Shown here: positions 33,467 through 45,582 of the stretch, piece by piece | Layout of the letters: every line of letters begins with the position of its first letter | Position numbering within the stretch: the stretch's first letter is position 1 | Source: Argyresthia goedartella | Lineage: Eukaryota > Arthropoda > Insecta > Lepidoptera > Argyresthiidae | Assembly (NCBI GenBank): GCA_949825045.1 | Contig: OX463810.1 | Span: 35,474,201-35,538,200, forward strand | Reading direction: 5' to 3' | DNA: 64,000 nt | Translations under genes and position numbers: made by a program | Notes under the pieces: model-generated | Told to the model about the DNA's origin: nothing | Databases searched by the model: none | Seen by the model: the letters and a program-made list of their open reading frames with translations, nothing else

Positions 33467-35332
33467 CTATACCTCTAAGGGTAACCGACACAACTTAGAA
33501 ATGGGCCGAAGAAGTGTCCCATTCTGAGTCCTTACTTCCGCAACCCGAACAACACCGTCTTTTCCGGGTAATAACTTAACTAACCGACCGCGCTGCCATT
33601 GTAAAGCAGGATAGTTATCCTCCTTAATTAAAACTAAATCATCCAACTTCGGTGGATACGTATGATCAGTCCATTTATACCGTTGTTGCAACGTATGAAG
33701 ATATTCCGTTCTCCATCGCGACCAAAAATGTTGAGACATCTTTTGGATTTGTTCATACCGTGATAACCGAGTCATTTTAACCTCTTCATATGGATATTCC
33801 GGAAGCAAAACTAACGGTTGGCCGATCAAGAAGTGGCCCGGGGTTAATACTTCATAATCAGTTGGATCCGTACTAAGTGGACATAGAGGCCGAGAATTCA
33901 TAACCGCTTCTACCTTAGCAAAGAAAGTAGCAAGTTCTTCAAAGGTTAACCGAGTTTCACCGAGCACGCGCCGAGCGTGAGTTTTTGCCGATTTGACTGC
34001 CGTCTCGAAAAGCCCACCGTGATTTGGACTTGACGGTGCGTTAAACAACCACTTAATATTATTTTTCGTAAGACTACTTTCTAATTCCGAATGATTATCC
34101 CTTAAGAATATATACAATTCTTTTAAATACCGATCCGCAGCACTATAATTACTACCGCAATCAGACCTGACTAACGAAGGCAATCCCCTACGTGACGTAA
34201 ACCGAGTGAAGCATGCCACGAACGCCTCTAGTGACAGGTCAGCCACTATTTCCAAATGCACAGCCTTTGTAGCTAAGCACACGAAAATACAAAGATAACA
34301 CTTTAGTATCTTTACATTCCGTAGTGAACTAGACCTTATATAGAACGGCCCACAAAAGTCTGTTCCCGTTCCGAGAAATGCACGCACGCCCCTTACCCGA
34401 TCCTTTGGCAAATCTGCCATGAAAGGTTGCGTTGGTCGCGCTCTAGACCGAAAGCACTGAATGCACTTGAATGTGATATGACGACATACACGCCGCGCCG
34501 AAACTATCCAGTAGCCCCGAGAAAGAATAGCCGCAAGCGAGTTTGCCCCAACGTGGCAATAAACCTTATGATAGTGTGTAACTAATAAGTCCGTGAATTT
34601 ACTCTTTCCTGGTAAAAGGATTTGATGCCGAGAGCTATACGGTAATTCCGAAGCCGATATCCGACCGCCGACCCTAATTATGTCATCCCTATCAATGAAC
34701 AAATTAAGCCGTTTACATGAAGTTCTTATAATCTTGCCTGTTTTTAAAGCATTGATTTCTTCCGCAAAGTGTTCTGATTGTACCATCCGAGTTAAACACA
34801 GTAATGCATTTCTACGTTCCAAAGTAGAAAGGTTTTTTCCGAGTGACCGATCGGCTGACTGAGTTTTACAATTTTTTCCGAACCGCAACAAGTAACCTCT
34901 CACATTTAATAGCGTCTCATAAGAGCTATACCTATCTAGTAAATTAAATTCCGATTCTACTACTCCGAAATTAACCACCTTAGACTTAAGACCGGGCAGC
35001 ATATCCGATGAAAAATCCGTACAATCCGTAGGCCATTGTTCCCGTGAACAATGTAACCACCGCGGCCCCCACCACAGCTGGTGCTGCAGCAGCTCAGTAA
35101 CCGACGTCCCGCGTGACGCTACATCCGCACAGTTCATATCACTGGGAACATGTCTCCAGTTGATTTTAACCTGCGAGGCGTTTATTTGAGAAACCCGATT
35201 TCCTTCAAACACCTGTAATTTGTGAGCCGGTGTACGTAGCCACGCCAGTACTATAGTACTATCGCACCACCCTACTACCTCATCAAACTCAATAATGTCC
35301 GCCATCGAAGATACCACATGATTAATAAGTTT
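33467..35332 (-). pseudogene. Pol C-terminal half of element A: RNase H end and integrase
   Basis: The minus-strand frame is open from the B insertion point to TAA/TAG at 33467, 616 residues from the first usable start. It begins with the RNase H end (GWCDSTIVLAWL near residue 16), then an H2C2 zinc finger (HYHKVYCHVG and CIQC). The integrase core follows, with D in GTDFCGPF, D in RSDCGSNY and E in GGLFETAVKS. A DUF5641-like tail ends LCRLPLEV. The catalytic triad is complete. The frame continues that of 43834-45450 across B, so this half was intact when B landed. It can no longer be made as one protein. Confidence 0.88.
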
Positions 35333-35876
35333 TGTTCAGGCTTCTCAGCACCTAATGACCTCGTAGGGGCCCATCAGCTACGAGGTAGCGTAACGATCAG
35401 TTGCCAAGAAGTGTGAACGTCGGCGATTCACCGAGCTGAAGTAATTGGGGTCGATCTAACCTGGTCTGTGCTTCGGTCCCGTCAACCTCCTGTCTCTCTG
35501 CAAGGCCCGGGTGCACCCTAGGCTCTTCTTGGTAGACAGGTTCTTCAGCCAACCTCCTATGACTGGCGGGCCAGCTTCAATGAGCACAGTGTTCCAACAC
35601 AGGTTATGTTACGTGGTAAAAACCAATCGGCCACGTAAATGCGAACTTTATCTGGTTCGGGGAACCACAACACACTCAGCTATATAGACAATCCTGAGGG
35701 AAACCCGAATACATTCCAGATGGCCTGCGATTTAATTTCAATACCCTAACCAAAACGCGTTTACATTGCGAGGGCTTTCGTCTGTCAGTTGTCAAAACTG
35801 CCTGGTTGGCAGCTAACGTCAAATTCAAAATGGCCGTTCAGAAACCGTCGATCGAATATCGATTTGGAATCGAACA
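35333..35876 (-). repeat. 3' LTR of element B
   Basis: 544 bp from TGTTCAGGCTTC to GGAATCGAACA on the plus strand. Inner neighbour on the minus strand is a purine-rich stretch ending GGGCGGGTGAT (35877-35890), the likely polypurine tract. Confidence 0.95.
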
Positions 35877-35908
35877 ATCACCCGCCCGGACAGGCACCCA
35901 CCTGTCCC

Positions 35909-37327
35909 CTAATCTACGGGCAGCCGAGACAACGTTGCTACCGCTCGTTTTAGAACCGAGCCTCCTACTAGAACCTCTGCAGACCAGGGGGTCCCGTCCT
36001 TGCCAGGGAACAAGTTAACAATGCGCCCCCTGCGCCAACGTAGTGGCGGTAGGTTAGCATCCTTAACCAGAACGAGGTCACCAACACTAGGGGGGCTAGT
36101 TTTGTCAGTCCACTTAAGGCGCTGTTGAAAGATATGCAGATACTCAAGCGACCAACGCTTCCAGAAATTCTGAGTAAACTGCTGCAACATCTGATACCTT
36201 GACAACCGATACAATTTCACTCCCTCGAAGGGGTGCTCGGGCAACGCGTTAAGTGGCTGTCCTATCAAGAAATGGCCTGGGGTCAGAGCCTCCAGGTCAT
36301 TTGGATCCCAGCTGAGCGGACACAACGGTCGCGAATTGAGAACGGCCTCGATCTTACAAAACAATGTCGCGAGCTCCTCAAAAGTCAGCGCGGTCTGACC
36401 TACTATACGCCCCAAGTGCGTCTTAGCTGACTTAACTACGGCCTCAAAAATCCCACCCCAGTGGGGGCAAATCGGTGGGCTGAAGGTCCACTGCATACCC
36501 CGACGGGAGAGGGCCGTTCCAATATCCACTTTATTTACTTTATTTACATTCAAAAAGTTGACTATCTCTCGTAAGTATCGTTCCGCACCGATGTAGTTAG
36601 TGCCGTTATCAGAGCGGATCAAAGTTGGAAGTCCCCTTCGAGAAACAAACCTATCCAAACAAGCAATGAAAGCCTCTGTCGAGAGATCAGCAACGAGCTT
36701 GAGATGTACCGCCTTGGTGGATAAACAAACAAACACACATAGGTACGCCTTGTATTGCTTAGCGGTGCGCAATCGTGAACTCTTCACCATAAACGGTCCT
36801 GCAAAATCCGTACCAACACCTGAAAACGGTCTGACCTCATTCACACGATCAGGGGGCAAGTCCCCCATGAGAGGTTGCATCGTGGCAGCCTTAAGTCGAT
36901 AACAAGGCATGCACCGAAACACGATGTTCCGTATGACACGGCGGGCAGATAAGATCCAAAACTCCCGCTGGAGCGTGGCCAACAACGCGTTACAGCCGGC
37001 ATGCGCGTTTTTAATATGACGATCAGTCACCAGCAATTCAACTAACTGTCCCCCCTTGGGGAGCAGAAGTGGGTGACGAGCCGAATACGACAGATTCGCG
37101 TTGCGCAATCTTCCTCCTACCCGAAGTAACCCGGTCGAATCAACAAAGGGGTTGAGACGCGCGACGGCTCCCTTCAATTTCGAACGTCCACTTCGTATAA
37201 TCTCCAATTCTGCCCCAAACTTCGAGGACTGTACCAACCGGACCCAATTCAATAGCGACTCGTTTCGCTCTGCCGGAGTCAGAATAGGGTTCAACGTTCG
37301 CTGATCGCGAGGAGTACGACAATTTCG
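35909..37327 (-). pseudogene. Integrase part of element B pol, downstream of the Jockey insert
   Basis: 461 residues from the first in-frame Met, open to the stop at 35909. An H2C2 finger (DRHIKNAHAGC and CMPC) lies near residues 95-135. The integrase core has D in GVGTDFAGPF, D in IRSDNGTNY and E in HWGGIFEAVVKS. The tail GDLVLVKDANLPPLRWRRGR is the DUF5641-like domain. The frame is the same as that of 38467-40951; insert plus duplication total 1143 bp, a multiple of three. The domain itself looks undamaged but is cut off from its RT by the insertion. Confidence 0.9.
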
Positions 37328-38466
37328 AAATCAGAAATCAGAAATCAGAAATCAGAAATTTTATTTGTCAAACACGGTATACATTATGTTACAGATGGTT
37401 GGTAACTAATTAATTCAGACCTCAGTGTTTTGCCCAAGAAGGGCGTACAAATATTACATGGTATTTAAAATATAAAATAATAATAGCAAACATTCAATAA
37501 TAATTCAATTCAATTCAGATAAAATAATCAATATCGCAATAATAATAATTTAAAGATTCAATTAATTCAATAATAGGTAGTTAAATTCAATTCAGTTTAA
37601 GTCATTAAGTTGTCACAAATTATATTAAAATAGAGTAATTTAAGATGTCATATGCTTTTGTCATTAATAAAATCTTGCACATCATAATAGCACTTAGTAA
37701 CTAGCAGCTTAAATAGGGTACGTTTAAATGTCAATAATGTCATATCTTTTATAGAATTTGGCAATTTATTATATATTTTTGGTGCCATACACAAGATATT
37801 TTTCTGCATAAGTGCCGTTTTGGCTTGTCTTACACAGAGATTGTGCTTATTTTGTACACGCACAGATTTATATTTTCCGTGAGAAACCTTAACAAAGAGA
37901 TTTAGATTATTTTTTACAAACACCGCTACTTCATAAATATAGTGGGATGGCAGGGTGAGCAATTTTAGTGCTTTGAACACTGGAGCACAGCTTTCATGTG
38001 GCTTTAATCCACATATAGCTCTTACGCAGCGTTTTTGAGCTTTAAACACGGTGTCTTTGTCAGTAGAGTTGCCCCAAAATATAATACCATAGCGAAGTAT
38101 AGAGGCTACAAGACCATGGTATGCAGTGAGAACGGTTTCTCTGCTTACAATTTTCGATAATTTAAAAAGAAGATATGAAGCTTTATGCAATCTTTGACAC
38201 ACTTGAGAGGTTTGAGCCTTCCACGTTAGCTGATGGTCAATCTGCACTCCTAAAAATTTTGTTTGTTTCACTTACTCAAGGTATTCGCCTTCAAACTCAG
38301 TACTAAAGTTAGGCACTGCATTTGTGCGCTGAAAAAAGTGCATTATTTTAGTTTTACTAAGATTTGCCATTAATTTGTTATTATTAAGCCATGTCATTAT
38401 ATATTTTAAAGTGTCATTAGTATTTTCTAAGTATTCGTCATAATTATTATTGAATTTAATAGTCAC
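37328..38466 (-). mobile_element. 5'-truncated Jockey-like insertion in element B
   Basis: A 1139 bp minus-strand non-LTR fragment. It ends in four copies of TTTCTGA (complement of 37328-37358) after AATAAAA, and is flanked by the 4 bp TTCG (37324-37327 and 38467-38470). Removing it together with one duplicate restores the phase of pol. It contains the RT C-terminal region with one stop codon. This is the youngest insertion in nest 1. Confidence 0.88.
37648..38466 (-). pseudogene. RT C-terminal region of the Jockey-like insert
   Basis: The minus frame opens near 38466 and reads YIMTWLNNNKLMANLSKTKI, then meets a single TAA at 38272-38274 after EGEYLE. The same frame continues VKQTKFLGVQIDHQLTWKAQ and HGLVASILRYGIIFWGNS, and ends CYYDVQDFINDKSI at 37648. 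One nonsense codon in 272 is mild decay. No RT core motif is present, because truncation lies 3' of it. It closely resembles the fragments at 50990 and 16891. Confidence 0.85.
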
Positions 38467-40951
38467 TTCGAGCGAATCTCCTAATACAAATGGACACGTT
38501 TATCAACTTGTCAAGTAAGCTATACCGGTCCAGCAGAAACCCGGCGTCAGGGTCCTCAGCCTTCTGGGTAACATGCACGGCCGCTCTGGGGCCATGATCC
38601 GAAGATACTACTACATGGCTGTGGGGCCAGTCCGATTCTCTCTTGGCAAGCCAGGGTGGTCGCCACCACAAATGGTGTCTAACGAGTTCAGGAGCCCGAC
38701 ATCCCCTGGATGCACAATCAGACGGGTTCAATTCTCCTGGTACATGTCTCCAGGTCAGTGGGACCTCAGACGACACAATCTGGGAGACACGGTTCGCAAC
38801 AAAAACCTCTAAGTTATGGACCGAAGCCTTCAGCCAGCACAAAACAATCTGGCTGTCCGTCCACGCGTACACCGTATCCTCCAAAACCACTGACCCACGC
38901 AACACTGTTAGAGTGTGATTCAAAAGTTTGGTCAAAAGAGCAGCCCCGGACAGTTCCAGTTTTGGAATCGTCATCCTTGTCCGAATAGGCGCTACCTTGC
39001 TTTTTGCCAAAACCAAACGCACGTTGACCTCCCCGGTGGAGGTGACGGTTCGCAAATAAACCGCTGCCGCAAACCCTCGTTCAGAGGCATCACAAAACCC
39101 GTGAAGGGTTGCCCTGTAATCCCCAGCAGGGACCAATTTCCTCGGCAGCGATACATTATTTATGTCCGATAGCGAGGTGAACATTCGCGTCCAATCAGTC
39201 AACAAATCACCTGAGAGGTGGGTGTCCCAGGTCAACTGAGCCACCCATAGCCTTTGCATAAAACATTTGAGAGCAAAGGTGACTGGAGAAATCCATCCAT
39301 TCGGGTCGAACGTTCTCGCAATCGTTGACAGTACTGACCGCTTCGTCCAGGCCTTCGGTGTTTCTAAAACTACCCGATAGGTAAACTCATCATGGACGGG
39401 CCGGTACTGAATTCCAAGTACTGACAACATGTTAGGGTTGTCAGGATTCTCAAAAATGTGCGGGTCTTGTTGAAACTCATCTGGGAGACCAGCCATTAAC
39501 TCAGGGGAGTTGGACATCCACTTACGTAGTTCATAGCCGCCTCGTGCCAGCAATTGAATGAGCTCGTCACGTCGGTCCAGAGCTTCCTCTACACTGGCTG
39601 CCCCTGTGCAGACGTCATCGACGTACAAATCTTGCTCCAGGATAGCGGCGGCTCTAGGATAGCTCACACGGTCACGCGACGCCAACTCCCGCAGGGTACG
39701 CATCGCCAAATACGGGCTAGACCGTAACCCATACGTGTTCGTGTTTAACTCATAGACCTTGACTGGCTCGGCCGTGGACTCACGCCAAAGTATCAACTGA
39801 TACCTTCTGTCAGCCGGATGAATTACCGTTTGCCTAAACATCATCCGAAGGTCTGCGACAAATACAATCTGCTGCCTCCGAAAGCTCGTGAGAATATCCG
39901 AAATATCACGACTAAACTTGGGTCCCGAATGTAGACACTGATTCAGGGACATCCCGTTCGAGGTAGGTGCTGACCCATCAAAAACAACTCGAATCTTGCC
40001 GGTAGGGGTTCGTAGGACGGCATGGTGTGGAAGGAAACAATGATCCTCAGATCTCCAGTCCACACCCGATACCGACATGTGTCCTAACGACTCATACTCC
40101 CTCATGAAATCAACATATTTTTGTTTAAATACGGCGTCCCTTGTCATCCTACGCTCCATCGACATCAATCTCGTCTCAGCCATCTTCCTAGATTCTCCTA
40201 GTGGCGGTCGATCGGCCCTGAAAGGCAGTCGAGTTACAAAACGACCAGAACGAAGGCGACCAGTACTATTCTGGTAAAACAAGTCGCACTCTTCTTCGTC
40301 TGCGTCGACTCGACGAACGGTGGGAGGTTCCTCTATCTCCCAGAAACGTTGGATAACGTCTGACAACGCTGAGCCAACAAGTATGCCATCTGACTCGGCA
40401 GGCCTAACCATTGGCAATGCCGGACCCATGATCACGTGACCAAACTTAGTATCCACAGCAATCAACCCGTCCGGCTGAAGAACTCGCTGATCCGACAACA
40501 GAAACCTACCCAGAACGTCTGCTCCCAGTAGCAGGTCGACCGGGGCTGGAGTGTCAAAATCGGGATTTGCCAACTTGAGTCCTGATGTCAGGAATCGAAC
40601 GGCCGGATTCAACTTCACCAAGGGGTGTCTGCCCATGACATGCGTCATTACTAAAGCTTGCACGGATGTTTTTGTCAAAATGTCATAACGTGGAGAGAAC
40701 GTGATCACCGATTGACCAACTACATTCGTAACCGTAACATTCCCCACGCCCCGTATTGATTTATTATACCTATTTACCTTGAGGCCCAACCATTTTGCTA
40801 AATCATTCGATACAATGCAGCCCTGAGCTCCAGAATCTAATAGGGCGCGAACGTATGTTGGGTTGCCCGCCAAATCCCAAACAAGCACAGAGGCGATCGG
40901 TAACACCACCGTCTCCGGTTGGGGGGCAACAAATGGTTGGGCCGTAAATTC
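38467..40951 (-). CDS. Element B pol: protease, reverse transcriptase, RNase H (cut by insert)
   Basis: The frame runs on from the UAG at 40952-40954; the first Met-like start is 40909, but readthrough from gag is the likely route. The protease motif ALLDSGAQGCIVSN is near residue 22. RT contains VFVADLRMMFRQTV (motif A) and LEQDLYVDDVCTG (motif C; YVDD at 39613-39624). RNase H contains LHGFCDASERGFAAAV and YAWTDSQIVLCWL. The Pao-type peptidase A17/RT arrangement is clear. The frame is cut after CIRRFA by the Jockey-like insert and ends in it at 38456. Confidence 0.93.
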
Positions 40952-40954
40952 CTA
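40952..40954 (-). promoter_or_regulatory. In-frame UAG between gag and pol of element B
   Basis: The gag frame reads GPGGPR then TAG, context CGC TAG GAA TTT, and continues open and in phase for 14 codons into the protease region. No other stop lies between gag and RT. Stop readthrough is therefore the simplest way to make Gag-Pol. C and D have the same arrangement. Confidence 0.65.
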
Positions 40955-42757
40955 GCGAGGACCCCCGGGGCCCCACTGTGCCTGTAACCGATCAGGTATG
41001 CAGCTATACGCCAGAGGGTCCCATTGTACAAATGGCCCACGCGCCGGTTCCATTGCCACCCTACGATTCCCCGTAAAGGGGGGTGGGCGTGAATTCAACC
41101 GTGGCCGCTCCATGAGCGGGGGGGACATCACATGTGACCGACGAGGACGAGGCGACGAGCGGGGCGACAACTGAGGCGGCGTCCGAACCGCACCCGCATA
41201 GCTCGAAGGTGTCCCATGACACCCGCCCGTTACGGCCTGCTCAACACACCCAATGTCCCGCTGGGTCGGATGATGAGTCGCAACCGAAAACTCAGGGCCC
41301 CCCATGTAATGGTCCTGAGTGCGGCCCTGCACCCTGGTACTGCCCTGTGCACGTGAGGACGTTGGCCCCTGAGTTGCGCTCCGAGTCGCAAACGAATTCT
41401 CAGGGCCCCATGCCGTGTCACCCTGGGTACGGCCCTGTGGACGTGGGGACGTTGGCCCCTGAGTTGCGCTCCGAGTCGCAAACGAATTCTCAGGGCCCCA
41501 TGCCGTGTCACCCTGGATACGGCCCTGTGGAGGTTGTTGGCCGGACCGGTTCATGCACAACAGATTGTTGTGGGCCCCACCACAATATCCGCACATTTTT
41601 GTGCGCGTGCAGTCCCTAGCCATGTGTGGCCCGAGGCACAGGAAACACCAGCTCCGCTGCTTGGCCATCCGGCGCCGTCCCTGAACCCTAAGTTCCCCGA
41701 ACTTATTGCAATTGGCCACAGCATGGCCAATCTGCCTACAACATGGGCAGGTCTCACCATGTGGGGTCAATTCGCTCACAGTCCCATACGACTGCCGGTT
41801 GGTGCGGTCCTTCCTCGTCGGAGGGCCCCTACTCACAGCGCTCCCGGCAGCTCTCTGTGGCTCCGAAGGATGGGTGACCGTCAACCCCAAATTCTCTGCC
41901 CGTCGAGCCTCCTCTTCCATGAATCCGACCAAGTCGGAGAAGGCGGGCAGGTCCTCGGCCGACCTTCCGTGAGACTGTTCGAAACGAGTCTGCACGTCAG
42001 CGGGTAGGCGGGAAAGTACAATGTACAACAGTAGGTACGACCATTCACCAACCGGAAGTCCAAGATTCTCTAGAGCCTTGGTGACGGACAACAATGGGTT
42101 CAAAACCTCCGTCTGTATGGCCCCGACCTTGTTCACAACCGGGATACTAAACAAACGGTTCAGTTGGGCATCGGCCAACCTCCGTTTGTTATGGTAACGT
42201 CTGACCAACAATTGTCTGGCCGTTTCATAGTTACCCTCCGTAACTGTCAAATGAGCGACCAGCTCCCTAGGCTCACCCCTCAATGCTGCCACCAGCTGAG
42301 CCATCTTGACAGACTTGGTAATGTCCGATCGCATGTGCACCAAACTGTCGAACAGATTGATGAAGCTCATCCATTCACCGGACACGCCGTCAAAAGTAGG
42401 CATAGTTATGGCAGGTAACCTGGACCCCGAACCCTGAAGCGGAAGAGGTGCTTCAATGTCACCACCATGGCTGGACTCGCGCTGTCTACGTATGTCCGCA
42501 GCCTTCTGCGTGATAGCAGCTGCCATCTCCATACATTGGTCGACATCCCCTATCAACCGTGACAGCCTGTCAGGTGCGCAACCATCAACTGATTCCGCCT
42601 GCGCGGACAATTCGAGCACCCTATTGTAACGTTCCTTAACGTCCATAGACCGCTCCAATACCACATCATGCCTATCTAAACGGTCTATCAGACCGTGTGC
42701 GGAGGAAAACCATCTGAGTTCCTTAGAAACACCCTTCTGGATTTCAGATAACGACAT
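40955..42757 (-). CDS. Element B gag polyprotein
   Basis: 601 residues from ATG 42757. Residues 1-110 are helical. The DUF1759-like capsid region contains LPAITMPTFDGVSGEWMSFI and LRGEPRELVAHLTV. Three CCHC-type knuckles follow near residues 335-405: CPCCRQIGHAVANC, CFLCLGPHMARDC and CGYCGGAHNNLLC. Next is a proline/glycine-rich tail with a 30-residue tandem repeat (GDTAWGPENSFATRSATQGP twice). Gag forms the particle and binds RNA. The gene is intact and ends at the UAG shared with pol. Confidence 0.93.
41340..41540 (-). repeat. 90 bp tandem repeat within element B gag
   Basis: GAGTTGCGCTCCGAGTCGCA starts at 41371 and again at 41461, giving a period of 90 bp (30 codons). A third diverged unit lies near 41270-41340. 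The period is a multiple of three, so the gag frame is kept. Confidence 0.85.
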
Positions 42758-43259
42758 GATCGGAACGATACTTACTCACAATTTGCAGTAACTCAATTTT
42801 ATTGGACCCTCCAGTCTACAACCCAAACGAGGGAACCCTAAACCACAACTTAAACAATGTTGTTTTCCTTAAACAATAGGAACCGAGTTTTATATCTATA
42901 TAAATTCTGTAAATACAATTTAGTTTCCCTTTATCATTATAACACACACAGATAGTCAATATTAGTTCAAGTTATAAATTGCTATAAACTGAAAACGATG
43001 TAATAGCCTGCTATCAATAGATGTAACTACCTATGTTAACCAAAACATTCATTCAATAGCATTACTAGACCACTAATAGATTGACTAACTGGTAATTCAA
43101 TTCAATATCTGTCTATCTACTACCAGCAATAGACCTATAGCTTACAATACTACCAATCTATGTGGATATAGGAACACAACCAAGTTACCTAATAACCGCC
43201 TATACCTACAGATTGATAGTCCCAAATCGTGCCTTCCTGGAGCCTTTGACGGCTGCAAA
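42758..43259 (-). other. 5' leader of element B
   Basis: Untranslated AT-rich stretch between the primer site and the gag ATG; no ORF. Packaging signals would be expected here, but none can be identified by eye. Confidence 0.5.
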
Positions 43260-43289
43260 TCTCAGGAAGCCACGCTCTAGCTACCAAAA
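43260..43289 (-). other. Primer-binding site region of element B
   Basis: On the minus strand the 5' LTR ends CCTGAACA, followed by TTT and then TGGTAGCTAGAGCGTGG. TGG a few bases after the LTR is the complement of a tRNA CCA end. C and D have the related TGGTAGCAGGAGCGG and TGGTAGGCAGAGCGTGG. I could not name the tRNA. Confidence 0.6.
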
Positions 43290-43833
43290 TGTTCAGGCTT
43301 CTCAGCACCTAATGACCTCGTAGGGGCCCATCAGCTACGAGGTAGCGTAACGATCAGTTGCCAAGAAGTGTGAACGTCGGCGATTCACCGAGCTGAAGTA
43401 ATTGGGGTCGATCTAACCTGGTCCGTGCTTCGGTCCCGTCAACCTCCTGTCTCTCTGCAAGGCCCGGGTGCACCCTAGGCTCTTCTTGGTAGACAGGTTC
43501 TTCAGCCAACCTCCTATGACTGGCGGGCCAGCTTCAATGAGCACAGTGTTCCAACACAGGTTATGTTACGTGGTAAAAACCAATCGGCCACGTAAATGCG
43601 AACTTTATCTGGTTCGGGGAACCACAACACACTCAGCTATATAGACAATCCTGAGGGAAACCCGAATACATTCCAGATGGCCTGCGATTTAATTTCAATA
43701 CCCTAACCAAAACGCGTTTACATTGCGAGGGCTTTCGTCTGTCAGTTGTCAAAACTGCCTGGTTGGCAGCTAACGTCAAATTCAAAATGGCCGTTCAGAA
43801 ACCATCGATCGAATATCGATTTGGAATCGAACA
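43290..43833 (-). repeat. 5' LTR of element B
   Basis: 544 bp, the partner of 35333-35876. Promoter function is expected here. Confidence 0.95.
43636..43645 (-). promoter_or_regulatory. Possible TATA box in the 5' LTR of B
   Basis: The minus strand reads TTGTCTATATAGCTGAG in the LTR, roughly 190 bp from its U3 edge. It is the only TATA-like motif that stands out. The same motif is in the 3' LTR near 35681. No transcription start can be shown. Confidence 0.35.
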
Positions 43834-45450
43834 AGTTTAGTTAACAATGCGGCACCATTAAGCTCTAGTTTAGGTATTGTTTGTTTTGTCCGTAACGGAG
43901 CTACCCTGGACTTGGCCATGAGTAACTTCACGCATACCCTACCCTCCGTGTCAACCGACCGCAAATAAACCGATGCCGCGTACCCTTGCGACGAACCGTC
44001 ACCATAACCGTGCAGTGAAAACCGAGCGACCCCATCAGGTTTGATACACCTAGGAATCGTTAATGACCTTAAATTATTTAAGTCCGCTATAATATCACGC
44101 CATTTGCGTACAATATCATCTGATGCTGGAGCATCCCATTCGACCTTGCTCGAGTTGTCATTGCTGGCGAGTAGTGATTGTAACAATAATTTAATTTTGA
44201 AAACCACCGGAGCTATCCACCCTAATGGATCATATAACCGAGATACCATGGACAATATACTACGCCGAGTCACCGTTTTATCATTTGGTAGATTTACCCG
44301 ATATGTAAAACTATCATCCCGAGGATTCCATTGTATACCGAGAACTTTTATGAGTCCTGTCTCATCCGTGTCATCAAATGTATGAAGCGTTTCTAAATGG
44401 TCTAAAGGTAAGCCTTCTAATAGTTCAGGCACGTTAGATGACCATTTTCGAAGTTCGTAACCGGCCGTGTGCATAAGTTCTGTCAACTCAGTTTTTAATG
44501 TCATAGCCTCTTGAATAGAATCCGCCCCACCGTTCAAGTCATCAACATAACTATTTGACCGAAGTAACCGAGCCGCCCGAGGGTATTTAGCCTGCCCATC
44601 ATCAGCCAGTTGATGAAGGCTCCGTATTGCAATAAAGGGACTTGACTTTAAACCGTAAGTATTTGTAGTCAACTCGTAAACAAGCAGGGGTTCCGTAGGA
44701 GCCGATCTCCAATACAATAGTTGATATTTCCTATCAGCAGGATTAATCCATGTTTGTCTAAACATCATTTTTACGTCCGTCGTAAATACAACCCGATACC
44801 GCCTAAAATTTAGAATCATCTGAGTTTTAACATTTTGTAACCGTTCACCCGAATATAAACAGTCGTTCAGAGAAGCGAACGAGTTTGTTTGTACGCTGCC
44901 GTCAAATACAACGCGAATTTTTGCCGTATCGCCCGATTTTTTAAAAACTCCAATATGTGCAAGAAAATAATGTTCCTCTTCCGAATGTATGTTGAAATTA
45001 GAAACCGCCATATGCCCGAGTGCTAAATATTCCGCCATAAATTGTATGTATTTTTCCCGATATTCAGATTGCCGAGCCATTCTTTTTTCAAGAGCTGAAA
45101 ACCGCCGTAATGCCGTTTGCCGAGAGTCACCCAGCCGAGAGTGACCTGGGATGAGTGGTAGCCGGACCACATATTTGCCGTCCTTATCCCTATACGTGGT
45201 TGAAACATACAAGTTTTCACAATCCACGTCCGCCGGATCCCTAATTTTGCTCATAGGGGGCTCTTCTGTCCGCCAGAACCTCTCTACAGCTTCCACTAAA
45301 GTCGTTGCCGCGATTTTTCCGATATCACTCGACGCCGCCGAGTCACGACATGACGTCACAGGGCCGAATACTGCGAAGTCAAAAATAGTACCCAACGCAT
45401 GGGGTCCGCCGCCGCCGCCGACTCCTAGATTAACCTTATAACCAGTAACG
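43834..45450 (-). pseudogene. Element A pol: RT and RNase H, cut by element B
   Basis: The minus frame is open from about 45450 to the B junction at 43834-43838. RT motifs include VFTTDVKMMFRQTW (motif A) and LRSNSYVDDLNGGADS (motif C, YVDD at 44538-44549). RNase H begins SLHGYGDGSSQGYAASVYL and reaches ELNGAALLTKL where B starts. The same frame resumes at 35332. A GCC/GGC run near 45406-45425 encodes a glycine stretch in the protease-RT linker. The linker is frameshifted relative to the protease at 45583-45897. Confidence 0.88.
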
Positions 45451-45582
45451 ATCTGACCTAAGATGTCACAACCGAATATGACGTCTATCCCAGACGAATA
45501 ATAACCGCCGCTATCCGAATCAGATATTTGTATATCTCCTTGGGATATACACAGCTTCCGAGCTAAATATGTCGTTGGCTTC

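Larger units (their letters stand above)
35333..43833 (-). mobile_element. BEL/Pao LTR retrotransposon B, young, nested in A
   Basis: Two 544 bp LTRs (35333-35876 and 43290-43833) differ at only two positions I could find (C/T near 35460/43424 and G/A near 35849/43804). A perfect 5 bp duplication AGTTT flanks the element (35328-35332 and 43834-43838). Gag (40952-42757) and pol (35909-40951) are open except for a single in-frame UAG between them and a 1.1 kb Jockey-like insert. Without the insert B is about 7.36 kb. Its LTR identity and position inside A show it is much younger than A. Confidence 0.97.

Noticed and set aside
41134..42418. Plus-strand ORFs of 84-161 codons opposite element B gag
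   Set aside because: They are antisense shadows of a GC-rich gag gene; their sequences match no family, while the minus frame has capsid and zinc-knuckle motifs.
33467..45395. Integrase and protease ORFs as host genes domesticated from retroelements
   Set aside because: They sit in order inside LTR-bounded elements with intact neighbouring gag and RT; nothing suggests separate host use.
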